Shown: positions 62,258-64,000 of the stretch, piece by piece | How the letters are laid out: every line of letters begins with the position of its first letter | How positions within the stretch are numbered: the stretch's first letter is position 1 | Notes under the pieces: generated by a model | What the model was told of the DNA's origin: nothing | What the model saw: the letters and a program-made list of their open reading frames with translations, nothing else | Database searches by the model: none | Translations under genes and position numbers: made by a program | Source of the DNA: Fervidobacterium_A thailandense | GTDB taxonomy: Bacteria > Thermotogota > Thermotogae > Thermotogales > Fervidobacteriaceae | Length of the DNA stretch: 64,000 nt | NCBI RefSeq assembly: GCF_041505935.1 | Contig: NZ_CP140110.1 | Direction: 5' to 3' (one strand)

Positions 62258-64000
62258 ATGGTGTTTGTGAAGGGGAAACACTCAACCTATCTTGTTCTCC
62301 TCTTGATAACCATTTTTGCGTTACTTTACTCGTGTGGCATAAAAATTCCAAACAAGGTGCCGGAAAAGGTTACGGTCAACTATGAAAAGTACCTCGAGTT
62401 TCCATTGACGAACTTGCGATTCTCGGTGAAAGACTCACTGGTCAAACTTGAGAACGGTCTCCGGGGAACCGGTTTGAATTTGGAAAAGACCGATCCCGTT
62501 ATGTTATCTTTCGCTACGGAGGTTTCGCTCTCACCTTCGACACTCCTTGATAGTCTAAAACATCAACTCGAAGACGCTTTAGGTGATTTTGCCGAAAGTT
62601 TGAATTTCCAGCTGAGCTTGAAGGGTATTATGTCCTCGCTCTCTGGGAGCTTCACGTTACCGGAACTTCCCGGAACTCGGGAATTCACCTTTAATGCTTC
62701 CGCGGTACCCATAGACAATCTCACGATTGTACAAAATGTGCCGATAGTGGTCGGACCAACGGGATCGGTGTCACTCTCGCCTTTCCTTTCGTTGCTTCCG
62801 TTTGACCACGCCATCTTTGCTGAAACGTTTTTGAGAGTTACCTTCAGTCCCTCATCGGGTAGTCTGATGGACCTGGTGCTTGAACTTGACGGTGTCGAAA
62901 TACCCACGAACCGTACAATTCAAAATTTAACGATTCGTAGAAATTCGATACTCGTGCTGAGAAGTAGGACTGGCAACACGGTGAGCGGTACTCTGACGAT
63001 GGCGTTGGAGAGCAATCGTGTGAGTTACTTTAAAAACCTTGACCTCTCACGGGTGACCGAGAACGGCAGGATACGTATTGATATACCAGAGCAGTTTATC
63101 AGTATAGTGAACGAAGATTGGCAACTGAAGTTGTCCGGTAAGATCGACGGTGAAGTTACTATCCCGGGATTTTCTGGAAACCTTGCACAGTCGCTCTCTT
63201 TGAAGAGTGGGGGTGTAGACCTCGGAAGCGGGATGGCCAGCGGCTCAAAGGTCACCATCAACGTGTTGGAAAACTACTTCAGAGTTGGCGATGGCCTGAG
63301 GGTTTCGGGATATCTGGAGTTCTCCGGTACCGTATCGGCAGACCTGCGACAACCGTTGACTTACAAGGTGACACCGAACATCTCGATAAAGGCCGTGAAA
63401 GACTATAGACTCAGCGTTACGGTCAATAGACCGAATGTTGTGAGTTATCTGAAGTTCACGAGCGACAGTGGTTATCTTGTGATGGATTTCTCAGGACTTA
63501 CAGTTAGGAGTGCTACCACAATTTTCGGTGAAACAATAACTGCCCCAGAAGTGAGGATAAGTTTCAAAGGAGTTGAGCTTCCGAAACAACTGGAAGTTGT
63601 ACTGGAGGCGGACGTTACGTCGAGCACGGTGTCCTACAGTGTCGGACTTTCCAGTGGTCAGGACATTAAGATAGAGCGTGCGATTGTCGATCCCAGTCTC
63701 GTTTCAGAGCGGTTTCTGGAGCTAAATTACCCAATTCCGGATTTCCTGAAAAACGTCATCGATTCTCTCGAATTGGACGTCGGGCTCCTCGTTGAGTACA
63801 AGAGCAAGGGTATCAGTTTGAATTTGGATCTTTCTTCGAACTTCTTTGATTCGCAGCGTCTGAACTTCACAGACACGGGTGGAGCGGATCAGCAGGTGAG
63901 TATCGCGAAAAAGAGGAACATCGACTTTTCGACCTTCACGGAGTTCAGGCTTAGAATCCAGCCATCTATCGGTAGTACAGTCGAAATTAACAATGTTTCG
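62258..64000 (+). CDS. Large lipoprotein, beta-strand rich, 3' end beyond the window
   Basis: An open frame of 581 codons from ATG 62258 (AGGAGGTGAT 7 nt upstream) runs without a stop to the window edge. A signal peptide ends in a lipobox (LLYSCG, Cys near residue 28), so it is probably anchored to a membrane from outside. The rest consists of repeating beta-strand stretches rich in Ser, Thr, Leu and Val with Asn/Asp turns, without Cys after the lipobox. I do not recognise a family; a surface or toga component is plausible. Confidence 0.75.
   Translation, partial: MVFVKGKHSTYLVLLLITIFALLYSCGIKIPNKVPEKVTVNYEKYLEFPLTNLRFSVKDSLVKLENGLRGTGLNLEKTDPVMLSFATEVSLSPSTLLDSLKHQLEDALGDFAESLNFQLSLKGIMSSLSGSFTLPELPGTREFTFNASAVPIDNLTIVQNVPIVVGPTGSVSLSPFLSLLPFDHAIFAETFLRVTFSPSSGSLMDLVLELDGVEIPTNRTIQNLTIRRNSILVLRSRTGNTVSGTLTMALESNRVSYFKNLDLSRVTENGRIRIDIPEQFISIVNEDWQLKLSGKIDGEVTIPGFSGNLAQSLSLKSGGVDLGSGMASGSKVTINVLENYFRVGDGLRVSGYLEFSGTVSADLRQPLTYKVTPNISIKAVKDYRLSVTVNRPNVVSYLKFTSDSGYLVMDFSGLTVRSATTIFGETITAPEVRISFKGVELPKQLEVVLEADVTSSTVSYSVGLSSGQDIKIERAIVDPSLVSERFLELNYPIPDFLKNVIDSLELDVGLLVEYKSKGISLNLDLSSNFFDSQRLNFTDTGGADQQVSIAKKRNIDFSTFTEFRLRIQPSIGSTVEINNVS

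Noticed and set aside
1..64000. CRISPR arrays, rRNA genes or a replication origin
   Set aside because: I saw no regularly spaced direct repeats, no conserved rRNA segments and no cluster of DnaA boxes.

Overview
The window looks like chromosomal DNA of an anaerobic thermophile of the order Thermotogales, most likely near Fervidobacterium; the genus is an inference. The grounds are the gene repertoire (SpoVS without other sporulation genes, a buk-ptb-buk cluster beside a four-subunit ferredoxin-dependent 2-oxoacid oxidoreductase, FapA, flgB-flgC-fliE), strong Shine-Dalgarno sites and frequent TTG/GTG starts. About 57 protein genes or gene remnants are visible, with one tRNA (Gln, CUG), one cobalamin riboswitch, three transposable-element loci and many clear intrinsic terminators.

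Layout. 1-7 kb: spoVS, a small unknown gene and yqhQ on the plus strand, facing murE-murF-mraY and an exported barrel-like protein on the minus strand. 7-15 kb: one minus-strand operon for energy-yielding amino-acid fermentation (aminotransferase, buk, ptb, buk, P-loop protein, and the ferredoxin, alpha, beta and gamma subunits of a 2-oxoacid:ferredoxin oxidoreductase). 15-17 kb: aminotransferase plus serA. 17-25 kb: HD-GYP protein, lone ABC ATPase, moxR, a Mn-type superoxide dismutase with a Dps ferritin, and a DUF58/DUF4129-like pair. 25-28 kb: a mobile-element scar, in which an IS4-like element and a decayed IS200/IS605-type tnpB have broken what appears to have been a diguanylate cyclase gene. 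28-30 kb: an H-NOX/chemoreceptor fusion. 30-35 kb: a visibly more A+T-rich surface-polysaccharide cluster with UDP-galactopyranose mutase. 35-39 kb: tRNA-Gln, hisS, TPR protein, HAD phosphatase and nucleotidylyltransferase. 39-42 kb: a Ro60-like DUF2828 protein, a sigma-like protein and structured RNAs. 42-53 kb: two different glutamine synthetases, nadE, a large histidine kinase, panD, fapA, manA and ygiQ. 53-59 kb: feoAB, a B12 riboswitch with btuF-btuC, and a GHL10-type glycosidase-like protein. 59-64 kb: flgB-flgC-fliE, a degraded IS110 element, and a large lipoprotein gene running off the end.

The most unusual region is 39.36-41.86 kb. A DUF2828/TROVE-like vWA protein and a sigma-factor-like gene carry the same long promoter-like element. 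The sigma-like gene starts inside a 120-nt segment bounded by a perfect 15-bp inverted repeat, and a second structured RNA with a strong terminator follows. The two RNA segments share an exact 13-nt sequence. This could be a self-regulated Ro60-like ribonucleoprotein module.
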